This document shows positions 1-5,877 of a stretch of 8,289 bases of DNA, piece after piece. Numbering within the stretch: the first letter of the stretch is position 1; each line of letters begins with the position of its first letter. The position numbers and the translations under genes were made by a program. The DNA is from Xanthobacteraceae bacterium (GTDB lineage: Bacteria; Pseudomonadota; Alphaproteobacteria; Rhizobiales; Xanthobacteraceae). The notes beneath the pieces were generated by a model. It had not been told where the DNA came from. It made no database searches and saw only the letters and a program-made list of their open reading frames with translations. The stretch is from positions 1-8,289 of the forward strand of contig JASHVC010000458.1 of assembly GCA_030039655.1 (NCBI GenBank), read 5' to 3'.

Positions 1-34
1 CGGCAACCGAGTTGAAGCGATCGAGGATCAACCG

Positions 35-424
35 ATGTCCCAGGTCAGCGTCACCATCAACGGCCGCCAATTCCGCATGGCCTGCGAGGACGGGCAGGAA
101 GCCCATCTGATGAGTTTGGCGCGCGATCTCGATTCGCGGATCGAGGGGCTTCGCGCCAAGTTCGGCGAGATCGGCGACACGCGGCTCACCGTCATGGCCG
201 CGCTCACCATCGCCGATTCACTTGCCGAGGCCACCACGCGCATCAAACGGCTCGAGGATGAATTGGCAGCGCTGCAAAACACACGTAGCGAATCCCTTGA
301 TCGTTCCATGGCGACGCGGGATGCGGTCGCCGCTGCGCTCAATGCGGCTGCAGAGCGTATCGAGAGCATCACCAAGAAGCTCAATCAGACAAGCGGCGGC
401 AGCGGCAGCGTCGCGATGGGTTGA
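35..424 (+). CDS. zapA: Cell division protein ZapA
   Basis: ZapA is a small cytosolic protein that binds FtsZ and bundles its protofilaments at the division ring. The 129-residue product has the family layout. An N-terminal globular part of about 45 residues begins with a VTINGRQFRMAC strand, then carries a helix with SLARDLDSRIEGLR (residues 27-40) and the typical LTVMAALTIADSL (51-63). An alpha-helical coiled-coil region follows to about residue 115, with a glycine/serine-rich tail. The ATG at 35 has a good ribosome binding site, GAGG at 23-26, eight bases upstream. In many proteobacteria zapA is followed by 6S RNA and the cyclo-ligase gene. Both are present here, but a minus-strand gene lies between. 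Bases 1-34 probably hold the end of an upstream gene (in Rhizobiales often a DUF4164 coiled-coil protein), but too little is visible to choose its frame. Confidence 0.93.
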   Translation: MSQVSVTINGRQFRMACEDGQEAHLMSLARDLDSRIEGLRAKFGEIGDTRLTVMAALTIADSLAEATTRIKRLEDELAALQNTRSESLDRSMATRDAVAAALNAAAERIESITKKLNQTSGGSGSVAMG

Positions 425-436
425 CGGTACGGCCGG

Positions 437-1060
437 CTATTTGGCCGCCGCCAGTTTTTCGAACGCGGCTTCGAGGTCGACACTCACCGGAACCGCATCT
501 TCGGTCGCACCGGGCTTCTTCCAGGTGCTGGCCACCAAGGTGTGCGGTCCAGAGAACTGGAATTGTCCCGACACTGTGGGGTTGCCGCCGATCATCTCGC
601 TGAAATTGGCGATCAGGTTCTTTTTGACCGCATAGACCTTGGTCGGGAACGACCACGGCGAATGGCCGCCCGACGATGACAGGCTGAAAACGAAATACTG
701 CGAGTCCGGCGACCATTGCCCGTGGAACACGTAGTAGCCATTAGTGCCGCGCGGCGAGGAATAGTCTTGCGACGTTAAGGTCGTCCCATCGCTCGAACGG
801 AAGACGAGCCGGCTCTCCATGTCGGGTGTGGCGTAAAGACTGACGTCCGCCGGGTACACCAGGGCGTGGGTCGCCTTGTCAGGCGATACGAAGAGTTCGG
901 GAGCGAGAGTCGGGCAACTCATTTCCGGTCGCGGTGTCGGCAGGAGCTGATGCCCGCTGCACAAGGGGTCAGCGACAGCCATCTGGGAAACCGGGAACGC
1001 GGCCGCGGCGACGGCCATTGACGCCGCAATCAAGCTCGACAATCCCATGTGGAAATTCAT
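437..1060 (-). CDS. Secreted hypothetical protein with a TolB/WD40-like motif
   Basis: I do not recognise this gene as a named family. The 207-residue product starts with a Sec-type signal peptide: a short N-terminus, a hydrophobic run through about residues 7-22, and a plausible cleavage site after AVA at residue 30. The mature part is therefore probably periplasmic or secreted. Two cysteines (34 and 49) could form a disulfide. Residues 115-127 (GQWSPDSQYFVFS) resemble the W-SPDG-x-I-AF strand motif of TolB/PD40 beta-propeller repeats. The earlier segment around 57-72 (LFVSPDKATHALVYPA) may be a weaker copy. The protein is too short for a full propeller. The ATG is supported by GAGGTGG on the minus strand at 1064-1070. 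It ends 12 bases from the zapA stop, in convergent orientation, and sits inside an otherwise conserved zapA-6S-cyclo-ligase locus, which suggests a lineage-specific insertion. Function unknown. Confidence 0.8.
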   Translation of the reverse strand: MNFHMGLSSLIAASMAVAAAAFPVSQMAVADPLCSGHQLLPTPRPEMSCPTLAPELFVSPDKATHALVYPADVSLYATPDMESRLVFRSSDGTTLTSQDYSSPRGTNGYYVFHGQWSPDSQYFVFSLSSSGGHSPWSFPTKVYAVKKNLIANFSEMIGGNPTVSGQFQFSGPHTLVASTWKKPGATEDAVPVSVDLEAAFEKLAAAK

Positions 1061-1202
1061 AAACCACCTCGCAAATTGCGACGGCGTTTGAAATTTCTAC
1101 GCTGCGTGGGCGGCGCCGTCGCCGGCCAAGCCCGCAGTCGTGCGGTACATCACCAAACAGCAAGACTCTAGCGGCAAGAGCGGGCGAAACCGTGGCGATG
1201 GC

Positions 1203-1388
1203 GCCGAGCGCTGCCGTGCACTACATTGGCCGGGCGGGGCTGCACGGTGCGTTAGGAGACATATCCCCGGGGCCTTATCGATCCTTAAGGGAGCTGTCCC
1301 TGACCGGGCTCGTGGGCTCGGATACACGGCGCCCACCTACTTCAGTAGGGAACCCGGGATCGAGCTCCGACGGCCGGCGCGGCTCCGC
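1203..1388 (+). ncRNA. ssrS: Probable 6S RNA
   Basis: 6S RNA mimics an open promoter and sequesters the housekeeping sigma70 RNA polymerase. The call rests on position and fold. This non-coding stretch lies just before the 5-formyltetrahydrofolate cyclo-ligase gene and downstream of zapA, the usual ssrS locus. A closing stem can be drawn from GAGC (1206-1209) with GCTC around 1382, and GCCGT (1213-1217) with ACGGC (1370-1374). Inside, GGGCG near 1231-1235 can pair with CGCCC at 1330-1334. GACA after 1256 can pair with TGTC near 1302, and CCTTA can pair with TAAGG in the apical arm. On the 3' side a perfect small hairpin, CCTAC (1336-1340) and GTAGG (1345-1349) with loop TTCA, matches the hairpin known on the 3' strand of the 6S central bubble. 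A pyrimidine run follows at about 1391-1400. Exact ends are uncertain by 10-20 bases, and I could not see a convincing promoter. Confidence 0.72.
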
Positions 1389-1400
1389 ACTTTCCTCCTC

Positions 1401-1487
1401 GTCATGGCCGGGCTTGTCCCGGCCATCCACGTCTTTAGGCTTGGTGGAAACAAAGACGTGGATGCGCGGGTCAAGCCCGCGCATGAC
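1401..1487 (+). repeat. Cloverleaf-forming palindromic repeat (REP-like)
   Basis: An interspersed-type palindromic element of 87 bases. Two local hairpins, each with a nine-base-pair stem, lie at 1404-1426 (ATGGCCGGG with CCCGGCCAT, loop CTTGT) and 1462-1484 (ATGCGCGGG with CCCGCGCAT, loop TCAAG). Between them a ten-base-pair stem pairs 1427-1436 with 1452-1461 around a 15-base loop. GTC at 1401-1403 closes with GAC at 1485-1487, giving a four-arm shape. The halves are also inverted copies of each other with five mismatches in 36 positions. Read in the cyclo-ligase frame it encodes MAGLVPAIHV...DARVKPAHD, a peptide I know from spurious ORFs in many Bradyrhizobium-like genomes. It separates the 6S RNA from the cyclo-ligase gene and may act as a terminator or RNA-stabilising structure; that role is inferred. 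Confidence 0.88.
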
Positions 1488-1493
1488 AATCGA

Positions 1494-2084
1494 ATGTCTG
1501 AATTGTCCGAAATCGCGGCAGAGAAGGCCGGCCTTCGTGCTTCGCTGCAAGCGCGCCGCGATGCGCTGCCGGTAGAAGCGCGCAAGGCGGCGGCCGAGGC
1601 GATCGCGGCGCGGGCGTTTCCGCTGCCGATTAGACCGGGCACGATTGTCTCCGGCTTCATGCCGCTGAAGAGCGAAATTAATCCGCTGCCGCTGATGGAG
1701 AAGCTCGCCGAACAAGGCGCGCGACTCGCTTTGCCACGCATCGTCGGGCGTGGTTCGCCGCTGAGCATGCGGGCGTGGCAGTTCGGCGGCCCGCTCGACC
1801 GGGGCCAGTGGGGCATCCGCGAACCGAAGGCCGATGCACCCGAAGTCGATCCGGACGTTCTCTTGGTGCCGCTTCTGGCTTTCGACCGAGCCGGCCACCG
1901 CATCGGCTACGGCGCCGGCTATTACGACAAGACCATTAAGCGGCTGCGCGGGCTAAAGGCCGTGACGGCGATCGGCATCGCCTTCGCCGCGCAGGAAGTT
2001 CCCGAAATCCCCAAGACGCCGCGCGACGAGCGGCTCGATCTCGTGCTAACCGAGCACGAAGTGATCGATCTGCGAGACGTCTGA
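1494..2084 (+). CDS. ygfA: 5-formyltetrahydrofolate cyclo-ligase
   Basis: This enzyme (methenyltetrahydrofolate synthetase) converts 5-formyl-THF to 5,10-methenyl-THF with ATP in the cytosol, returning a storage folate to one-carbon metabolism. The 196-residue product has the family size. It has the N-terminal basic helix KAGLRASLQARRDALP (11-26), the folate-side segment GFMPLKSEINPLPLM (54-68), LALPRIVG (78-85), and the signature GYGAGYYD (138-145) after PLLAFDRAGHRI. The TERLDLVLTEHEV-type C-terminus is also typical (here RDERLDLVLTEHEV, 177-190). I chose the ATG at 1494 because the frame stays open upstream to 1140 only by running through the 6S RNA and the palindromic repeat. No clear Shine-Dalgarno precedes 1494; the repeat ends six bases before it. 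It is followed after two bases by the phosphodiesterase gene, so the two are probably one operon. Confidence 0.93.
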   Translation: MSELSEIAAEKAGLRASLQARRDALPVEARKAAAEAIAARAFPLPIRPGTIVSGFMPLKSEINPLPLMEKLAEQGARLALPRIVGRGSPLSMRAWQFGGPLDRGQWGIREPKADAPEVDPDVLLVPLLAFDRAGHRIGYGAGYYDKTIKRLRGLKAVTAIGIAFAAQEVPEIPKTPRDERLDLVLTEHEVIDLRDV

Positions 2085-2086
2085 GC

Positions 2087-2908
2087 ATGCGCATCCTCTT
2101 TGTCGGCGATGTGGTGGGCCGCAGCGGGCGGACCGTCGTCTACGAGCGTCTGCCCGGGCTGGTGCGCGACTGGAAGCTCGATCTGGTGGTGGTCAACGGC
2201 GAGAACGCCGCCGGCGGCTTCGGCATCACCGAGGCGATCTATCGCGAGTTGGTTGACGCCGGCGCCGACGCGGTCACGCTCGGCAATCATGCCTGGGATC
2301 AAAGAGAGGCGCTGGTCTTTATCGAACGCGCGGAAACCCTGGTCCGCCCGATCAATTATCCGTCCGGTACGCCGGGCCGCGGCGCGGCGCTGATCAAGGC
2401 AAAAAACGGCCAGCGGGCACTGGTGGTCAATGCCATGGGCCGCATCTTCATGGACGCGCTCGACGATCCGTTCGCGGCCGTTGATCATGAGCTCGCGAAC
2501 TGTGCGCTAGGCAAACAAGCCGAGGCTATCATCATCGACATCCACGCCGAGGCGACAAGCGAAAAGCAGGCCATGGGATTTTTCTGCGACGGACGCGCGA
2601 GCCTCGTCGTTGGGACCCACACCCACGTGCCCACGGCCGATTTACGCGTCATGCCGGGTGGCACCGCGTTCATGAGCGACGTGGGCATGACCGGCGACTA
2701 CAGTTCGGTAATCGGGATGGACAAAGAAGAACCCCTGATGCGGTTCTTGCGCAAAATTCCGTCGTCGCGTTTCGAGCCAGCAACCGGTCCCGCGACCTTG
2801 TGCGCCGTTGCGGTCGAAACCGACCCCACGACCGGGCTTGCCACGCGCATCGGTGCGGTGCGCATCGGAGGCAGCCTGGAATCGGCAAAGCCTGTCTTTT
2901 GGAGCTGA
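2087..2908 (+). CDS. ymdB: YmdB-family (TIGR00282) metallophosphoesterase
   Basis: A calcineurin-like phosphodiesterase of the YmdB/TIGR00282 family. The Bacillus subtilis member hydrolyses cyclic nucleotides such as cAMP and 2',3'-cyclic nucleotides and influences biofilm and RNA metabolism; the substrate in Rhizobiales is not established. The 273-residue protein starts MRILFVGDVVGRSGR and keeps the metal-site residues in family positions: Asp8, Glu39 in VNGENAAGGFGIT, Asn67-His68 in LGNHAWDQRE, His153 in DIHAEATSEK, and His178 and His180 in GTHTHVPTADLRVMPGGT. The MSDVGMTGDYSSVIG block (196-210) is also diagnostic. There is no signal peptide, so it is cytosolic. The ATG lies two bases after the cyclo-ligase stop with only a weak GAG-type ribosome binding site, which suggests translational coupling. 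It is not the unrelated E. coli macrodomain protein also called YmdB. Confidence 0.92.
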   Translation: MRILFVGDVVGRSGRTVVYERLPGLVRDWKLDLVVVNGENAAGGFGITEAIYRELVDAGADAVTLGNHAWDQREALVFIERAETLVRPINYPSGTPGRGAALIKAKNGQRALVVNAMGRIFMDALDDPFAAVDHELANCALGKQAEAIIIDIHAEATSEKQAMGFFCDGRASLVVGTHTHVPTADLRVMPGGTAFMSDVGMTGDYSSVIGMDKEEPLMRFLRKIPSSRFEPATGPATLCAVAVETDPTTGLATRIGAVRIGGSLESAKPVFWS

Positions 2909-3016
2909 AAGCGGCTCCTAGGCTGACCTTTATTTTTGCGGCGCCCCATCTTATGAGAGCGTCGTTGCGGGCAGTTCGCCTCCCACAACGCAGGATCAAA
3001 AAACGGAACGCGTATC

Positions 3017-3763
3017 ATGGCCGGGCATTCGCAGTACAAGAACATCATGCACCGCAAGGGGCGGCAGGACGCGGTGAAGTCGAAATTATTTGGCAAGCTT
3101 GCGCGCGAGATCACCGTCTCGGCCAAACTTGGCCTGCCCGATCCGGCGATGAACGCGCGGCTGCGCGCCGCCATCATTGCGGCGCGCGCCGAGAACATGC
3201 CGAAGGACAATATCGACCGCGCCATCAAAAAGGCTGCGGGCGGTGATGGCGAGAATTACGAAGAGATCCGTTACGAGGGCTATGGACCCGGCGGCGCCGC
3301 CGTGATCGTCGAGGTGTTGACGGACAACCGCAATCGTACCGCCGGTGAGGTGCGCGCAACTTTCACCAAGAGTGGCGGCAATCTGGCGGAGACCGGCGCG
3401 GTCGCGTTTATGTTCGACCATGTCGGCGTCATTGAGTACGACGCCAAGGCTGTGAGTGTCGACGCGATGTTTGAGGTGGCGCTGGAAGCCGGCGCTGACG
3501 ACGTGGTCTCCAACGAGAGCGGCCATGAGGTTTACGCCGCGCCCGACAAATTTGGCTCGGTCGCCAAGGCGCTGGAGCAAAAATTCGGCGAGCCGCGCAA
3601 GGCTTCCTTGGTTTGGCGTCCGCAAAACACCGTGGCGGTCGACGACGAGCAGGGCGAGAAGCTGCTGAAGCTGATCGAGAATTTGAACGACAGCGACGAC
3701 GTGCAGAACGTCTATGCCAATTTCGAAGTCTCGGACGCGCTCGTGGAAAAGCTGAGCGTGTAG
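3017..3763 (+). CDS. yebC: YebC/PmpR family protein
   Basis: YebC-family proteins (TACO1 homologues) were long described as DNA-binding regulators. More recent work links them to the ribosome, where they relieve stalling at proline-rich stretches. The 248-residue protein has the nearly invariant N-terminus [18 protein letters not shown], then [17 protein letters not shown] (23-39), the [15 protein letters not shown] signature (59-73), and the [12 protein letters not shown] block (88-99). [20 protein letters not shown], just after, is equally typical. The ATG at 3017 follows GGA at 3004-3006; the spacing is slightly long. It is separated from the ymdB-like gene by 108 bases and may have its own promoter, though none is obvious. 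In many bacteria yebC sits directly upstream of ruvC; here a minus-strand membrane-protein gene intervenes, ending three bases from the yebC stop. Confidence 0.96.
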   Translation: MAGHSQYKNIMHRKGRQDAVKSKLFGKLAREITVSAKLGLPDPAMNARLRAAIIAARAENMPKDNIDRAIKKAAGGDGENYEEIRYEGYGPGGAAVIVEVLTDNRNRTAGEVRATFTKSGGNLAETGAVAFMFDHVGVIEYDAKAVSVDAMFEVALEAGADDVVSNESGHEVYAAPDKFGSVAKALEQKFGEPRKASLVWRPQNTVAVDDEQGEKLLKLIENLNDSDDVQNVYANFEVSDALVEKLSV

Positions 3764-3766
3764 GAA

Positions 3767-4561
3767 TTAGCGAAACAGGCGATCAAAGACCGGCAGACTG
3801 ATCAGCGCAGATGCGGCGATGATCGCATAGGCGATGCGCCGGTAGAGCAAATCAGAGGTGCCGTGGAACAGAGTCGCGCCGACAGCGGTCGCGACGAAGA
3901 ACGGCACCCCAAGCAGCAAGGCGAGCGCCACCAATTCCGGCGTGAACAATCCTTGCAGGAAATAGCTGACGCACAGTGTCAGATCGAGCAACAGAAAGTA
4001 GACCAGCAGATTGGCTCGCACAGTGAGGGCGTTCTTCTCCGTGCTCAGCCAGTAGATGATGACGGCAGGCCCCGCGATCTGTGCGGCGCCGCCGCCGAAT
4101 CCTGAAAACAGGCCGACCGCCGTGGTCAGCGGCAAGCGCGCCCGGCCATGGTAGTGCCAGCCTGAGACGAGCACGCCGAGCAACAGCAGAATCACGATCG
4201 CAATGCACCAGCGCAGGAAGGTTGGATCGAGGGCCAGTAGCGCCATCGTGCCGAAGGGGACCGCGACGGCCGCAGCGATGTAGATCGGCAAGATTTCGCG
4301 CCACGAGCAATGGGCAAACGATCGCACGGCAAACGGCGCCGCGCCAAAGCTGTCGATAAGGAGCAGCGTTACAGCGGCCACGGGTGGGCTGTAGACGGCA
4401 GCCACCAGTGGTATGTAAATCAGCGCCGAGCCGAAGCCCGAAAAACCCCGCACCAAACCGGCCAGAATTGCGATCGTGAGCGCCGCCCAGAATCGGCGGT
4501 CGTCAACTGCGACCGCGAACAGCGCGTAGTCGGGAAATATCATAGCGTTCGCGGTCCCCAA
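3767..4561 (-). CDS. TSUP (TauE/SafE) family membrane protein
   Basis: A polytopic inner-membrane protein of the TSUP family (sulfite, sulfonate and other anion permeases). The 264-residue product has about eight hydrophobic segments, roughly at 25-45, 47-70, 90-110, 117-135, 145-171, 183-203, 208-231 and 242-257. The family's internal duplication is visible as two related motifs: LVRGFSGFGSALIYIP (36-51) in the first half and LFSGFGGGAAQIAGP (151-165) in the second. The substrate cannot be told from sequence. The first codon given is TTG at 4561, with AGGA about twelve bases upstream; an in-frame ATG at 4543 would remove six residues and has no clear ribosome binding site, so the start is uncertain. 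It converges on yebC with a three-base gap and diverges from ruvC across 97 bases. It has no evident link to recombination and looks like an insertion in the yebC-ruvC neighbourhood. Confidence 0.88.
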   Translation of the reverse strand: MGTANAMIFPDYALFAVAVDDRRFWAALTIAILAGLVRGFSGFGSALIYIPLVAAVYSPPVAAVTLLLIDSFGAAPFAVRSFAHCSWREILPIYIAAAVAVPFGTMALLALDPTFLRWCIAIVILLLLGVLVSGWHYHGRARLPLTTAVGLFSGFGGGAAQIAGPAVIIYWLSTEKNALTVRANLLVYFLLLDLTLCVSYFLQGLFTPELVALALLLGVPFFVATAVGATLFHGTSDLLYRRIAYAIIAASALISLPVFDRLFR

Positions 4562-4658
4562 GTGTCGGGGGAGTCCTATGGCATGTCCAAGCCATCGCGA
4601 ACACCGCGGAGCCGCGTGCTAGGCGCAGGAGCGCCCCGGCGCTATCACGGAACCCAGG

Positions 4659-5165
4659 ATGACGCGCCTGATTCGCATTATCGGCATCGATCCAGGGCTG
4701 CGCCGCACTGGCTGGGGCATTGTTGAGGTAGCGGGCAATCGGTTGGGCTTTCTCGGCTGCGGCTCGGTAACGACGCGTGAGCAGGATGGCCTCGCGGAGC
4801 GGCTCCTTACCATTCACGATGGACTCGCGCGCATTCTCGATGAGTTCAAGCCCCACGAAGCGGCGGTCGAGGCCACTTTCGTCAACAAGGACGCCAAGGC
4901 GACGCTGAAACTCGGGCAGGCGCGCGGTATCGCCATGGTGGTGCCGGCGCGCGCTGGCGTACCGGTCGCCGAGTACGCGCCCAACGTGGTGAAAAAGAGC
5001 ATCGTCGGCGCTGGCCACGGCGACAAGACGCAGGTGCGCATGATGATCGGTGTGCTGTTGCCCAGGGCCGATCCGCGCACCGACGATGCCGCTGACGCGC
5101 TCGCCATCGCGGTGACGCACGCGCATCATCGGCAAAGCGTGGTGCTGAAAGTGGCCGCGCGATGA
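4659..5165 (+). CDS. ruvC: Holliday junction resolvase RuvC
   Basis: RuvC is the dimeric Mg2+-dependent endonuclease that cuts Holliday junctions symmetrically, working with RuvAB. The 168-residue product is the usual length and has an RNase H-like fold. All four catalytic carboxylates can be placed by motif: Asp11 in [14 protein letters not shown], Glu71 in [22 protein letters not shown], and Asp143 and Asp146 in [15 protein letters not shown]. The usual EE or EEVFV after the second motif is EATFV here, a mild variant. The ATG at 4659 has GGA at 4649-4651 seven bases upstream. An alternative start upstream would not add family sequence. The gene is first in the ruv cluster and diverges from the TSUP gene. 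I found no alphaproteobacterial LexA box (GTTC-N7-GTTC) upstream. Confidence 0.97.
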   Translation: MTRLIRIIGIDPGLRRTGWGIVEVAGNRLGFLGCGSVTTREQDGLAERLLTIHDGLARILDEFKPHEAAVEATFVNKDAKATLKLGQARGIAMVVPARAGVPVAEYAPNVVKKSIVGAGHGDKTQVRMMIGVLLPRADPRTDDAADALAIAVTHAHHRQSVVLKVAAR

Positions 5166-5191
5166 CTTTAACAAACGCGCCGCAACGATTA

Positions 5192-5256
5192 CCTCTGCTC
5201 GTGTGTGGAGAGGGGTCGGCCGCCAAAGCTATCCTCTCGCCGCACGCGGGGAGAGG
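5192..5256 (+). repeat. Paired CCTCTC/GAGAGG inverted repeats in the ruvA leader
   Basis: Two hairpins with related arms occupy the ruvC-ruvA gap. The first pairs CCTCT (5192-5196) with AGAGG (5209-5213) around a 12-base loop. The second pairs CCTCTC (5233-5238) with GAGAGG (5251-5256), with one G-G mismatch and then CCG (5240-5242) with CGG (5247-5249) and a CACG loop. It resembles the dispersed palindromes with CCTCTC/GAGAGG arms often seen between genes in Rhizobiales. The last arm contains the ruvA ribosome binding site. The second and third arms (GAGAGG at 5208-5213 and CCTCTC at 5233-5238) can also pair, which would free that site. Confidence 0.7.
5250..5253 (+). promoter_or_regulatory. 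Ribosome binding site of ruvA
   Basis: GGAG lies six bases before the GTG at 5260 and decides the start of ruvA. The reading frame stays open upstream to 5203, but that extension ([10 protein letters not shown]...) crosses the inverted repeats and has no family counterpart. The site sits partly in the 3' arm of the second hairpin, so its access to ribosomes may depend on leader folding. Confidence 0.7.
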
Positions 5257-5259
5257 GAA

Positions 5260-5877
5260 GTGATCGGCAAGCTCAAAGGCATCATCGATAGCTACGGAGA
5301 GGATTACGTCATCCTCGACGTCAATGGCGTCGGCTATCTGGTGCACTGCTCGGCGCGCACCCTGCAGGAATTGCCGCGCGCCGGCGAGCCGGCAACGCTG
5401 TCGATCGAGACCCATGTGCGCGAGGATCAAATCCGGCTGTTCGGCTTCGTGACCGACATCGAGCGCGAATGGTTTCGGCTGTTGCAGACCGTGCAGGGCG
5501 TTGGCACCAAGGTGGCGCTCGCGGTGCTAGGGACGCTCAAACCCGCCGATCTCGCGTCCGCCATTGCCATGCGCGACAAAGCCATGGTGGCGCGGACGCC
5601 CGGCGTCGGTCCCAAAGTCGCCGAGCGCATCGTCACCGAGCTGAAAGACAAGGCTCCGGCTTATACGGACGTAGACCCGGCGCTCGTGCGGCTCTCCGGC
5701 GCGCTTGATGAGAAACGGGCGCCGCAACCAATGACAGATGCGGTGTCGGCTTTGGTCAATCTCGGCTATGGGCAACCCCAGGCCGCCGCCGCCATTGCCG
5801 CTGCGGCGCGCGCCGCGGGTGATGGTGCCGAAGTGCGGACTTTGATCAGGCTCGGCCTGAAGGAGTTGTCGAAGTGA
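5260..5877 (+). CDS. ruvA: Holliday junction branch migration protein RuvA
   Basis: RuvA tetramers bind the four-way junction and load the RuvB motor. The 205-residue product starts at GTG (read as Met) with the family's [13 protein letters not shown]. Domain I is the OB fold (about 1-62), with the acidic pin residues Glu55 and Asp56 in [11 protein letters not shown]. Domain II (about 65-140) carries two helix-hairpin-helix DNA-binding motifs, [13 protein letters not shown] (78-90) and [16 protein letters not shown] (113-128). After a linker, domain III (about 157-205), which contacts RuvB, begins at [14 protein letters not shown] and ends GLKELSK. The upstream in-frame extension to 5203 is rejected. 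The stop overlaps the next gene's GTG by four bases, which implies coupled translation. The leader holds inverted repeats that may mask its ribosome binding site. Confidence 0.97.
   Translation: MIGKLKGIIDSYGEDYVILDVNGVGYLVHCSARTLQELPRAGEPATLSIETHVREDQIRLFGFVTDIEREWFRLLQTVQGVGTKVALAVLGTLKPADLASAIAMRDKAMVARTPGVGPKVAERIVTELKDKAPAYTDVDPALVRLSGALDEKRAPQPMTDAVSALVNLGYGQPQAAAAIAAAARAAGDGAEVRTLIRLGLKELSK

Noticed and set aside
1..34. End of an upstream gene
   Set aside because: Frames 1 and 3 both reach stops (at 13-15 and 108-110), but too few residues are visible to decide which, if either, is the real gene.
430..459. Possible terminator between zapA and the secreted-protein gene (CGGCC/GGCCG hairpin then TTTTT)
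   Set aside because: The stem has only five pairs with an eight-base loop, the T run starts eight bases after it, and the right half is coding sequence of the minus-strand gene.
1140..1493. N-terminal extension of the cyclo-ligase reading frame
   Set aside because: It runs through the 6S RNA and the palindromic repeat, has no family sequence, and contains the repeat-derived MAGLVPAIHV peptide. The enzyme begins at 1494.
2901..2935. Hairpin GGAGC/GCTCC at the end of the ymdB-like gene followed by a T-rich stretch
   Set aside because: The stem has five pairs with an eight-base loop overlapping the stop codon, and the T-rich stretch begins about ten bases after it. It is too weak to call a terminator.
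3086..3625. Long antisense open frame opposite yebC, and similar ones opposite zapA, ymdB, ruvC and ruvB
   Set aside because: These are shadows of strongly biased GC-rich coding sequence. The sense frames carry unmistakable family motifs and the antisense products resemble nothing.
4540..4658. LexA (SOS) box upstream of ruvC
   Set aside because: I looked for GTTC-N7-GTTC on both strands. The GTTC and GAAC occurrences here lack a partner at the right spacing, and the ruvA leader has none either.
5203..5259. Longer RuvA start
   Set aside because: The added residues are encoded by the inverted-repeat leader. RuvA proteins begin at MIGKLKG, and GTG 5260 has a ribosome binding site.
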